DNA from: Kudoa neothunni
Lineage: Eukaryota > Cnidaria
Direction of reading: 5' to 3'
DNA: 64,000 bases
NCBI GenBank assembly: GCA_964304625.1
Contig: OZ199840.1
Coordinates: 4,402,001 to 4,466,000 of the forward strand
In this document: positions 12,337 to 23,871 of the stretch, piece after piece
Position numbering within the stretch: the stretch's first letter is position 1
Layout of the letters: every line of letters starts with the position of its first letter
The notes under the pieces: generated by a model
Told to the model about the DNA's origin: nothing
The model's input: only the letters and a program-made list of their open reading frames with translations
Database searches by the model: none
Program-made: the position numbers and the translations under genes

Positions 12337-15300
12337 ATGAAGGTTCAACTGCTGTTCTGTTTTTCTAGTATTAAATTACTTTTATATTATTTATTTAATC
12401 AATATTAGTCTTTATTAAAGTATTATTTGCAAATGCAAGACAGACACATCCAGTAGCACCTGCGCCAGAGGCTACATTAACGTACCAGATTGATTTTGAA
12501 GAAAATACCAAAAAATATACTTTTAAACATAAACTTGGGGGCACAAAGTATGTAGCTGGAAAAAAGTGCCGTATAATGATATCAAATGAGGCAGCAACAA
12601 TTGTCACATCATCGGTCGCAGCTGCTTTCGTGGAAATCGCAAGTTGCCCTGGGCATGATGATACAAGTCAAACGACTGAATGTATCATCGCTTGTAATAG
12701 TGAAAATAGTAAAGTAGGGTACAATAAACTTTCACCGAGGACAAAATACATATACGTAAAAGATGGGGCAGAGACAACTAATGTTCTAGGAAACAATCAT
12801 AAACAAGGTGGAAAAGTGTTTGGGTTGGCAACACGTAATGGGATAGAAATAATGTTAATTTATTAATGCATAAAATTTTAGCATTGATAGTAAATCCACA
12901 AGCAACAATATCTATTGATAATGATAAGCTAAAACTCTCAGCAAAAACTTGTACTCCAGTTAATTGCCCTATCTTTTACAATGATGCAAAATTTAATGAG
13001 GGTGCGAAGGTTGCAGAATGCGACACGGATAACACAGCTGGAGCTTTGGAATTTGACTTATTGATTCCTCATTATGAGATGAGGTGTGAGAATTATCCCA
13101 GCTTCTTTTACCATATGCCAAATACATATATGAAGACCAACATGGAAATTTATAAACCTCAATATTACGTTACCAAAAAGACAGGAGATAATAATAAGTT
13201 ATTAATTAAATTCACCAGTTCAATGCTATCATCGGAAATATGTGTGTTCAGTATTAAAGATGGACAAACTGCAGGCAATGATCAACAATTTGAGTCCAAA
13301 TGTGGAAATACAGCAGGAAAATGTTACGCACTTTGCAAAGACACTGAACTTACGGTAACTGAAGCAAAAGAAATCTACAAGGTCCTAATTCAAACCAGAA
13401 ATCATGACCTCACAAAAACTGCTGCTGATTTAGAGGGATTTCCTCAGAACAAATTTGGTATTTATAGCGCGAATAATATAATGTTATAATATGTATTATT
13501 ATAGCGATTGCTGAGAGTGGAGCAGGATTGCTGTCTTTATATACGAAAACTGGTGTAACTTTTGACGGGGGATTCTTAAAGACGGTTGGAACTGGAACTA
13601 CTAAATTTGGTACTTGCACGCTCAAACATTATGCTGCCGACAAAATCAAAACTGCATCAACCAGTACAGAATGTACCGAGGGTACACGTGGTAATAGCGG
13701 AAACGCTTGTAAAACAGATTGTTCAAAGGTGGTGATTGAAGGACTTGCTGAGGGAAAACCGTATATTATCGAAATTGAATCTACTGGCATCGAAAGTCCA
13801 ACAGATTTTAAGGAGCAAATACTCATCTGGACGGGTATATATTTAATAATTCTAGAGTTCTTGAGTTAATAATTATTAAAGAAAAAATAAGCGATGAAAA
13901 AACTTTCCAAACAACAACATCCGCTAAAACGGAGTCAACAACCACTCTAACAGCTATTGGAGGACAAGGCGAAAATGATAAGAAAAATGAACCCAACTGT
14001 GAGTATTACATAAGTCCAACAGGAAAAAATACATTTTACGCTGCTACATGCACTGAAACAAACCCTTGTAGAGGAAGATGCAGAGAGTCAATAACCATTA
14101 TTGACCTTGAGCCAAATACTTCCTATGATATTAAAGTTGTTGCTGACAAAGAATACAAAGAGCATGTTTATAAAAATGTTTCAACAAGTATACTTCTCAT
14201 GGAAATAATATATTATTTTTGATTAGATTTGGCAATCCTTACAATAACTCCAAAATATACCCAACAAGGTTTGGAGTTAAATGCACAATTATCAAAAAAA
14301 GTTCCAGAAGCCATTTGTCATTATACAATTCAAGTCAAGAAAGCCGGCCAGTTCGAAAATGTTTATACATGCGAGAGGCCCGAGACCTCAGCAGTTGCCC
14401 CAACAGTCCCAGAGACTCTACCAAACACACCAACTGGATCCGAACCTAGCATCAATCCAGCAAGAATGAGTGTCATTCCATCTCATAACCAACAAATGGA
14501 AAAAACAGGTTTAAAGCCTGCAAGAGCTGAGGTAACTCCAACTGATGACGCAGAAACAACAACTACTACTCCTGCTACCACAGCCGCCACGGTGGAAATT
14601 CCTCAAAGTTCGGACATATGCACGTCATTTCCATTATGCAGTTCGATTGTATTCAATGATTATGATGCAAAAGAAGAATATAAGGTATTGGTTACTGCAG
14701 TTGGAAAATCTTCACCCAGTGAAATCACTTTAGTAGCCAGTAATTAATATTTTTTAGGATATAAGTATTAATATCATTAAATAGCTGCTCCAAAAGAAAA
14801 TCCAGCAGATAGGGAAAAAACAATATTTATAACCATAACAAGGGATGGAGAAATATTCAATATAGAAAATACCCTTCCATCTAGTCTTTCTGAAAATTCG
14901 AAATGCAAATGGGAATTACGTAACTCCAGTGCCAAATCAATGGCCATAGTGAAAAAATGTATGGGTCCGAGTGACGTTGGATGCAAAAAGTTCCCAAAAT
15001 GCAAATCTTTTAGAATAAGTGGGATAAAAGATGGTAATAGTTATCATTTGACTGTTTACAGCTCCAGAGATTCTTCCATTTACGGGACGACTGTAATTGA
15101 ACAAGGTATAACCTGGTTTATTTTGTAATATTGTAATTTACGAATCTTAGGTGCAAAGAGCAGCTCAAGGTTTGTTTAATTATTAAAAAATCAGTTAATC
15201 TATTATTTAGTTCTAAAACCCTTATGATGTATGATTTGAAAAATAACACATGATTGAAATAAAATGATTTAGACTAATAGTGGTAGCGGTTGTTGGAGTT

Positions 15301-15348
15301 TTGATTGCCGGTGCAGTCGGCTTCATGATTTTCAAGAAGAAAAACTAG
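12337..15348 (+). CDS. surface protein A: cysteine-marked FN3-like modules, single TM (unrecognised family)
   Basis: Nine exons: 12337-12367, 12409-12834, 12882-13457, 13505-13834, 13882-14187, 14227-14739, 14785-15105, 15151-15169, 15273-15348. They sum to 2598 nt, an 865-residue protein. A signal peptide (MKVQLLFCFS...) is split by intron 1. The ectodomain repeats a pattern of two or three cysteines followed by an FN3-like strand E-F motif, for example CRGRCRESITIIDLEPNTSY, KCYALCKDTELTV and CKTDCSKVVIEGLAEGKPY. Exon 6 holds a Pro/Thr-rich mucin-like stretch (residues about 620-685). The C-terminus is one helix (LIVVAVVGVLIAGAVGFMIF) plus KKKN. All internal module exons are phase 1-1. I recognise no named family. 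A cell-surface or adhesion-type role is inferred from architecture only. Paralogues are B at 46.2 kb (near-identical) and C at 26.4 kb. Confidence 0.85.
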
Positions 15349-15603
15349 GGTTTACCATTTAAATAGATTCCATTATAAATTAATAAAATATCATAACAAT
15401 ATCTTCATTTAACCCAATAATATGTGATTGGTCACCTTACATCTTTATTTATTCTGAAGCCCCATTATTTTTAAATTCATATTTTTTCTAAAATACAATT
15501 TCAGAGTATAAAATTTAATGTTATCTTTAATTTCTAAACTAAATTAATTATGATCTAATAAAGTATGAAAATTTCTCCAAAAATGAATGTATTTAAAAAT
15601 ATT

Positions 15604-15642
<39 letters not shown>

Positions 15643-16790
15643 TGCATTTAAGAAAAATAAATAGGGCCGTTACACACTGTTTCCAAATTAATGAGGGTCT
15701 AGTTATATTTACGAAATTTTACTACTTGAAATAATGATACTAAAATGAAAATATTTAATATAGTTAAGAAGCAAACCGCTGTTTGCAACAAAAATTATCC
15801 TATTGATCGCTCTACGAAAATATAGGGTTTCTTAATTGAACTCGGCATTTTTTTTGTTCTGATCAAAATTCGTGCTGACACATTAAAATCTCTATAAACA
15901 AATATTTTTTAGGATTTTTATTTTAAAAGACGTATTCCAGCAGAAACCATGTACACTTACACTTTATGATTAAATTCATTTCGAGTACCTAGAAAAATTT
16001 TACTTACACTCTACGATAGGTCCGCTTTAAGTATTCTTATTTAAATTTTATTCTTAGAGTCTATATAACATCAAATGAGACGCTTTACGTTAATATAAAA
16101 TGTAGGAAAAAAAGATCTTTTTAAAAAAATAAATGCAAAGCAAAAACATAAAAGAATATAAAAAATTGAATGTGGTTCTTTGTCACCCCAGAAAACAGGA
16201 TTAGAAACAGAATTCTCTCATTCTATTAATCACATGTGGCGGAAACTAAACAAGCTCATTTGTTTCTAAGGATGAGTTTTCGCAGAGAAATTATTCTAGA
16301 ATATGACCTATAAAAATATTAAATTTAATGTTTTTTATTTCATTATTTTAAAAGGTAAGAAATTTGTTAATAATATTGTTTATTAACAACATTTTTTTTA
16401 ATCTAAGTGCTAGATGGATGATAATATTTAATTTATACAAAAATTGAATGAAAAAAAGTAATTTGTAAGCTTAAAACATTATGATAAATCAAATATATAC
16501 ATAAATTTTACAATTAGTCTTAGTTGAAAATTAATATTATGGTAGCTTGAAAAGGATTTTAACGTTTAAGTATGAATTTTGGTTGGATCTAAAAATGTGC
16601 CTAGTTCAATTGAGAAACCCTATATTTTACATTAAGTCTTCCTTACTTTTTAATGCGAGAATCTATTTTAGTTTAATACCCAATCAATTGTCAAGGTAAA
16701 TCAGAGCTTGTTCATTTTTGACACAAGCGAATATCAGTTTACATATATTTTTATTAATTCAGTCTGGCGCACTGGAGAATATTATTAGTA
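15349..16790. other. 3' flank of gene A with (TA)n microsatellite
   Basis: Nearly identical to the B flank until about 15578, then abruptly diverged. A (TA) repeat of about 15 units sits at about 15609-15638, just beyond the breakpoint, and is absent from the B locus. Diverged homology to the B flank resumes after it (about 15680-15850). No gene is seen in the remainder. Confidence 0.6.
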
Positions 16791-16796
16791 AATAAA

Positions 16797-18433
16797 ACAA
16801 ACACGATATTTCATAACTTTTCTTTAGTCCGAAAAAGTTACGCTATAGCAAGAAATTACGCTATATTGAGACATGCACATACGCAAACAAAGTTTTAATT
16901 TTATTAATAATAATCCGTCAAAATAAATTTCATTTCTAAAGATTATTATCAATTATTAACTTTTTTGGTAACTGTTATTTTAATTAATTTCAAATTATCC
17001 AATTACTAATTACACTTTAAGCACAGTTTAGGAGTCAATTTAGCAAATAACGCTCAATAATTACCACTAATAGTTTAGCGTTTTGATAATATAAATTCAT
17101 AATACTAAAAATACTTATATAGCTTTAATTAGGATAAAACGAAAATGTTAAAATGCTATGAGAATGGAGAAAGTTTCAATATTCTACACTCCTGAATAAC
17201 AACCGTTTATAATGATTTATTGTTAATTTGTTTTCATTATAATTCCATGCGAAAATATAATAAACATTTAAACGAAAGAAATGAATTCACGTTCATATCC
17301 CTTCATAATGAAATATAGAAACCAGTGTTTAACAGGAGGATTATGTTGTTGACTTCACCATCATATATGCGATTAGAAGAAAAATTTCTTTATAATTTTG
17401 TAAAAAATTTTGATACGCACGAGCTAAGAAGAACATATAAGATTTTATAGTGCCGCTTTCGACGAAAAAATCTTAAAAACGCTAAAAATAGGGGAGCCGC
17501 ACGCTCCGCAATAACCAGATGATAACCTGTTGTTGGATGGCGACATGATTCCATGGAAACAGCTTTATGGCCTTACTGCGTAAATAATACGTCTTCGTGG
17601 TTTTTATTCAATTATGTTGAATTTTTTAGAAAAATTATTTGTTTTTAGTCTACGTTATTACTTGAAAAATTATGATAATAACTAATCTTTTTGTGCATAA
17701 AACCTAATCTCCTTTTTAAACATTCGACAACTAACATTACATCGTGCGTATTTTGTTCCCATTATCAATATTGTATATTATGACTTGAAGAAAAAGTTTT
17801 AAGTATATTAAATTTTTGTTTTTTTTTCCAAACAATCTTTATTTATGGCAAAGAATTAAAAGATTCAATAAATAGCTAAATATTACAAAAATCACTCTCC
17901 AAGGATATTTTTAATTTATATATTCTTGAAATTACAATGAAAGATATTTCTTATCCTTTTTAGTTAAGTAAACTATAAAAGAATTCTATACGATAATAAA
18001 GCGACTTTATTTGATCAATTTATACTTGGACCAAACAGGGGCCCACTGAATCTTTGTGTAATTTTTTGAAAAATCTGATAAAAACATACATAAGATGAAC
18101 AAATTTTTTTGACTCCTGTAAATATTATTTCATAAAATTTATGATATAATTTACGTAACGTTAATTTTGTGATATAGAATATCTCTATAATTTCATAAGC
18201 ATTTAATAAAATTTTGGACCAACATGGGGTCCACTAAATTTTCTATGGTTAAAAGGATTAAATTAAAAAATTGTAGTTGTGCGATAACAAGAACATCAAC
18301 TTTTCCTACTTTTTTACATTTTATATATAATTAAACTATGAGAAAAGGGTTTCCGGTCCCATATATTATTATTTTCATTATCAAACATAGACTAAAATAT
18401 AACGACGCATTACGTAAAGTTGAGAGTTTACTG
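16797..18433. mobile_element. pogo-like element, same family as 10.4 kb
   Basis: The right end reads inward CAGTAAACTCTCAACTTTAC (complement of 18414-18433) and is followed by TA. The left end near 16797-16850 (CATAACTTTTCTTTAGTCC, AAAAAGTTACGC) matches the 10.43-kb left end. The distal 200 bp parallel 11.22-11.41 kb. Internal direct repeats of a GGACCAACAxGGGGxCCAC type lie at 18029 and 18219. No ORF of transposase size is present. Confidence 0.45.
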
Positions 18434-20522
18434 TATGTCTGAATATTGGAATCGTAAATAATATTCAGGTGGAATTAGTTTGGACTATACTTAATTATTT
18501 CTGGCTCACCGCTTCATTCTTCGAGGTTAGAAATAATTAAATATAGCAGATTCTAAATAATAAAACCTGCAAGCATTTTGTAAGTAAAGGTTGCTGAGGT
18601 AAAAAATTTCCATTGCGCAAACATACATACTGTTTAATATTAAATTTTACCGTTCCAATAGCTTCTACCTTAAATATTTTATTCTCCATTCATAAACAAT
18701 TTGTACACGAGCCTATACTATAATTATGTTTGACATAATTCAAGGATTTTATTGTTAAATTTGGACTAATCAAACATATTCAATCGCGATCCTTCTACTT
18801 AAAAATTCAAAAAAACTAAATTTACTTTGATTTTATATATAAGATGAGATTAGCATATTGCAGCCCATATACGTAGTAGGATCTCGGTATTATGTGATTC
18901 GATTGAGCGTAATTTGAAACTTTTGGCGATAAAACCATATTTTCTTTATTTGTTTGCTTTTTAATGTAATAATAATCAGACTGATTTCTAATTCAATTGA
19001 ATGACTCAAAAGTTTCATTCATGAATTTTGTGAATTACATATGTCTCATAAAATGTTTCTACATTCTATTAAAGTAAAAAATCAAAACTGATTAAACTAA
19101 GAAGAATAACGATATATTAATAAATTTATTTACAATTTACTTTAAAAAAATTGATAATCTATTTAAAATATTACTGTGGAATTAGTTGAGTTTAAAAATA
19201 GATATAAAATTTATAAAATCGACTTATATTTATTAATCCTAAAAAGTTGAACTATTAGGCGGATATTTCCGATTTTCATTTTTCATTTTTATGTGGATAA
19301 ATATTCGTCACTGTTTAGATAACAAGAATTCAATCTAGTCAGTCAAGTCATTATTAAAATTTACATTAGTTTACCCCACAAAAATTAATAATAAATCACA
19401 ATAATTTCTTTGGTGATTTGTTATGTCGATAAATTGGAAATTGCTCCATCATTACGAAAGCAGACTACTTTTTCGAATGTAATAGGAAAAAATTAAGCTA
19501 ATTTAATTTTAATGAAACGGGTTGAAAATAAAAACACGTTCAAGGTAACTTAATTATTGAAAATTTTAGCCCATTAAATTTTATAGCGCAAAACTTTACA
19601 ATTAGTGCCATAAGTGATAAACAAAGAGTCAGCAATAAAAGAAAGAATAATTTTAATAAATTTCACAATGCTAAATGAGTGGATACATAAAATATAAGTA
19701 TTGTTCTAGTCGGATTCGGTCAATAACTGTTTTTGATCTATTTCGAATTAATCGATAATTTTACCCTAAAACAACTAACCTGCGAGATATTTTTTTACTG
19801 ACTGTTTATTTTTGAGGAAGAAAACCGATCTACTTTCATCAATACTTGCATAGATATTCTAAATAATTTCAGCTAACATCGTCAATGTTCACGTCTCATG
19901 TTACGTTATTTTTCTTCGCAGTATCAATTTCATAAAAGGCTATTTCGATTTCACGTATCTTGATGCAAATTATCAAAAATTTTTTTAGCGTTTGATTACT
20001 TTTTCCGATAGGATAAAATCCATTTAGTATTTTGCAATAGCTTGCGTGCGCACCAACACATGAAGCGATCTTAGAAATTCTTCTCAGTTTCCCTCTAATA
20101 ACTCATAAATATAATAGTAAAGAAAATTTTCGATCATTTATTTTATTTTTTCAACTTTTTATCAAATTAATCTCCGTATAATTAAAAAAAGTCTAATTTT
20201 TTCTAATTATCAAAATTAAAACGGAAATTTGATTTTAAATACTTTAAATAAAAAATTACAATTTATTTGCATTAATAATTATAGGTATCAAAATAATCTA
20301 TAATTACATCATATTTATGATTAAAATCAAAAGTATTATTTTATCGTCTTAAAATTTGGAATTAATTTGGATATAAATATTTATGATTATTTGATGGAAA
20401 AAGTAACTGAATTATTTAATATTTATTTAATCCTTAATTGGTCGAAATTGAATATATTTTGTAATCAGAGGAATTAGAGAATGGTCCTAACTTTAACCTA
20501 ATGATGGCGCGCATGGTGAGTA
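18434..20522. other. AT-rich intergenic, nothing recognised
   Basis: No exon-like stretches with acceptor/donor context and no clear repeat boundaries were found on either strand. Confidence 0.5.
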
Positions 20523-20530
20523 TTTTAGAT

Positions 20531-20958
20531 CAGGGGTCGGTCACCTACGATCCACCATGCATTAATAGCATGAAAATTTTTCATAATATCTGAAATACCA
20601 AAATTATTTTCAAGTTATTTCTAAATCATTTTTCTAAATGTTAATGTGATTTATAACATAACGTTAATACTATTTCTATAAAATTGTAAAATATTTTTAA
20701 AAAGACAGGTACAACTCATTTTGTTTGAAATCGTCCAATAAATTGTTCTGTCACAAGTTAAGCACGGGTCGATTACATTGGAAGTGAAAATTATTAAAAT
20801 ATAATACTATCATTTGACGTACTTTTCTACTTTAAAAGAATCTTATAAATTCTTATATATTTTAATCTGAAATTTGTATGGATTAATTTTAATACGGGTC
20901 GTATCAGAGTTGGGGTATGTCTGTTCGGCCCATCACCCTAAAAGGTTGCCGACCCCTG
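20531..20958. mobile_element. non-autonomous hAT element with 8-bp TSD
   Basis: Starts CAGGGGTCGGTCACCT and ends with GGTTGCCGACCCCTG, the inverted partner. It is flanked by a perfect 8-bp target duplication TTTTAGAT (20523-20530 and 20959-20966), diagnostic of hAT transposition. It is 428 bp with no transposase. A second, truncated copy of the right half is at about 25586-25855. Confidence 0.85.
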
Positions 20959-20966
20959 TTTTAGAT

Positions 20967-21964
20967 GATATACAAAATTCTTCAACATTTATAAAGCTCA
21001 TAATCTGTATTTGATTGTATTTAAGTTACATAGAGTATATATTAGTTTAGATAATAATTCAAAGAGAATTTCAGTAAGATTTTAATAATTAATATTAAAT
21101 TCTATTGAAAGATGTGGAAGTTTATGAAGTCGAAAATTTCTATAATGATAATAATTTAGGTCTAATAAAAATTTTTCATATAAAGTAATAATGAAAATAA
21201 AAGTCGTCATTTTTGAAATAAATTAAAAATTTTAATTTCGATGGTTATTGAATCACAAAAATACAACGATAATGCGTAATTCAACATTTGTATATATTTT
21301 TAATTTATTCGAAAAATAATTTATCTTTCCAACGCATTAATATTCGCGTTTACGAGATTTTACAATTTTTGTTTAAAATATTTAAATAATGGAGAATTTA
21401 ATTATATATCTCAATATAAGTATTCATATCGATCTTAAATCAATTATACTTGTCTTTAATTAATTAAGCGTAAAAAATATATACTTTGATCTGAAGGTGT
21501 TAAAATATATAATTTTGCGCAAGCACATATCATTGATGATGCGAGAGTTCTTTGTTATTACATTACAACTAAAGTTTGCAAATATTACGCGATATAAGTA
21601 ATTCGCGTCATATCTTACGATATAAATTGCGAAGGATTTTACAAATTTTAGGCGGTAATCCTGTTTATGCACATTTAAGAATGATCTTTGAAATTCAACC
21701 AAACCCTTTCATTTCATTTCATTTCAAATTAAATTAATGATAAATAAACTTCCAATGAAACTTTGTATATATGAAAGATTAAAGATTTTTAATTTATACC
21801 GCGCAAGCGTGCGTGAGAAAAAGATTAATTTGAACAATGGAATTATATATCAAATTTCAACAAACTTTTTGCAGTTAATATCTAGGATAATAAATATTCT
21901 TGACTAAAAATATTATGAATTATTAAAATACTGTATTTGTATCATATTTAGAATTAGAAATGTT
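20967..21964. other. AT-rich intergenic, nothing recognised
   Basis: Contains a short TTTCA pentamer array at about 21710-21726. Short open frames on the minus strand (around 21460-21700) have no family resemblance and look like chance. Confidence 0.5.
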
Positions 21965-21978
21965 GCATGCGCGGATTT
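21965..21978 (+). promoter_or_regulatory. GCATGCGCGGATTT motif at rhomboid start
   Basis: A 14-nt element 14-27 bp upstream of the rhomboid ATG. It is identical to the element at 53987-54000 upstream of AMPK, and the surrounding ATGTTG is also shared. The octamer core recurs upstream of NAP1. Confidence 0.5.
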
Positions 21979-21991
21979 TCTGTTTATTCCC

Positions 21992-23012
21992 ATGAATCTA
22001 TACTTGACCAGTTTCGAAATCAATTCCATAGCTACAATTGTGCTTTTAAACGTACCAGCCGTTTTGGTGAAAATTGGGAGTGTAGATGGGGACGAATTAA
22101 GTAGAATTAAGGACGCATTTCTTGAGAAAGCTGGTATCAACGATAGATTTCTCTATCAATACATGTCTCTAACTTATAATCACTTGAAAAATGGAAAATA
22201 CTACACTCTAGTGACATATATGTTCAATCATGCCAGTATTTCGATGAATATCTATTCGAAACTGTGCAATTATCAGGATCTAACAATTCTGTGTTAGGTT
22301 TTGAACACTTTTTTACGAATATGAGTATGTTTGTGCAAACTTCTTCCTATGTGCTACCTATCTATGGATTTCAGCAATGGATAATCTGCTATTTGGTTGG
22401 TGGCGTGGTTAGTGGTTTGAGCGCCATTCTAGAATTCAACTATAAGAACCAAAGTTTCAACAATTTAATGATACGGCTGAATTGTTGTTGAAGATTTTTG
22501 GAGTTCCAGTGGGGGTGGTGGATTTCTTGAAAAATACAAAATCGAGATTATTCGACAATTTCAACGGGTTTATTCCAATTGTTGGAGCTAGCGGTGGAGT
22601 CTCCGCTCTAACCGCACTTATATGTTGTCATTATTTGTTTCGATGTTTAAAACTTTTTTTTATTTACGGTAGAAATCCACTGAAAAGAAGTGATTGTTTG
22701 TAGATGTTTATGGTTTATTGGGCATGTGTTTTAGAGAAAACCACTCCTGATGTTGGTGATGATCCCCCTCGTCGTGGATTATTTGTAGGATGGAACCTTT
22801 CGTATTACATGAATGGAGCTTTCACAATATTTAATACATTGAACTTTCTGAGAATCACCGTCCAAGGGTTGTTCACCGATCTCAAATATGAACCCTCATT
22901 TTTTAAGGGGATCAACTATTTCCACACCCTCAAAGTGTCAAATAGTGCTCACTTTGGTGGTCTTTTATTTGGATTTTTCTACTACCTTATCGCCAAGCCT
23001 AAATACATTTGA
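21992..23012 (+). CDS. rhomboid-family intramembrane serine protease
   Basis: Exons 21992-22263, 22326-22453 and 22504-about 22668 join in frame; the last coding block is 22704-23012. Motifs in order: FNHASISMN, the H(x)nN motif of TM2; a hydrophobic helix WIICYLVGGVVSGLSAIL; GASGGVSALTAL, carrying the GxSG catalytic serine of TM4; and SAHFGGLLFGFF, with the AHxxGxxxG catalytic histidine of TM6. The order and the region before TM2 resemble the PARL type. Family role: cleavage of single-pass membrane proteins within the bilayer; location (mitochondria versus surface/secretory) cannot be decided here. The join between the GASGG exon and the last block (22669-22703) leaves the frame unresolved, so another small intron or a frameshift exists there. 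It lies between surface-protein genes A and C, whose TM helices are rich in Gly/Ala. Confidence 0.8.
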
Positions 23013-23373
23013 CTATTTCATTATGTTATCAAATTTTTTATTTTGTATACACTCACTTAGATAAATGCCTATTTTTATTAATATTGAGACTTGGTTTGTT
23101 TTACTTAAACTAATTAAAACGTTTCATTTTACGCTTAAATTCGGAGTTTTTTGATGATTAAAAAATTGTCGACATTTCTATGGATGTTTCAGGTTTTGGT
23201 ATCTCCCCCTTATTTCTATAACAATTGTGGGGGAGGATTAAGGCACTGTCTATTGACACGGAAGTTTTTAATCCAACATCGCAACTACGCAAGCGCAATA
23301 CTCAATTTTAACCCCAGAAACTCCTATTTATAGTTTACCTATAAAGTTTATTTTTCTAGAATATGCTATATAT

Positions 23374-23420
23374 AATTATTTTTGGCCCCTAGAAATGGCA
23401 GAGAAGGGCCAAAAATAATT
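23374..23420. repeat. perfect 15-bp inverted repeat (hairpin)
   Basis: Arms AATTATTTTTGGCCC (23374-23388) and its exact complement (23406-23420) with a 17-nt loop, about 360 bp past the rhomboid stop. It could be a tiny foldback element or an RNA hairpin; sequence alone does not decide. Confidence 0.7.
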
Positions 23421-23691
23421 AAATGCAGTCAAAACTATACCTACCTGGACATTATGACCGCGCCAATAGCCACTTCCGAGGATTAATTGGGAATCCGTAG
23501 AAACAAATAATGTAAAATTTACAAATTAAATTCAACCGATTATATTTAATTAAAAATTATAATTAATTATAACGTATCAAACTTTTCTAAGTTAAGTTTG
23601 CTCGATTAAACCATGGCATGGGAGTATGTTTGTCCAGCGCACGCGCAACACATCATTTGATGACTCCAATAGTTATTTTTCCCGCCTAATT

Positions 23692-23871
23692 CAGCGCTTC
23701 CCAATTAAAACTGGACTGGCACCCCCCATTTTTAGACAAAACGAAATTCGCACCCCTTTGCATACGATAAGGTGTAACTGACTTAAAATTGATCAAAAAT
23801 TATTTTCAATTTTGATCGGATCTCGCTCCACCTGAGACCAATGTTCACACCCCCCCAGTTGGGAACCCCTG
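23692..23871. mobile_element. short hAT MITE
   Basis: Left CAGCGCTTCCCAA and inverted right CAGGGGTTCCCAA ends, with about 180 bp between outer ends. Flanking octamers GCCTAATT and ACCTAGAT agree at only five to six positions, so the target duplication is decayed. An internal palindrome around TTGATCAAAAATT is present. Confidence 0.5.

Noticed and set aside
14219-14733. Extra plus-strand frames in exon 6 of A (and the same in B)
   Set aside because: Low stop density follows from the composition of the real exon; they are identical in A and B only because the DNA is identical.
22704-23012. Treating the last rhomboid block as a separate gene with its own ATG
   Set aside because: It carries the catalytic His motif that completes the GASG half immediately upstream; an unresolved splice is the simpler explanation.
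23151-23333. Plus-strand open frame after the rhomboid gene
   Set aside because: No homology or splice context; ends in AT-rich spacer.
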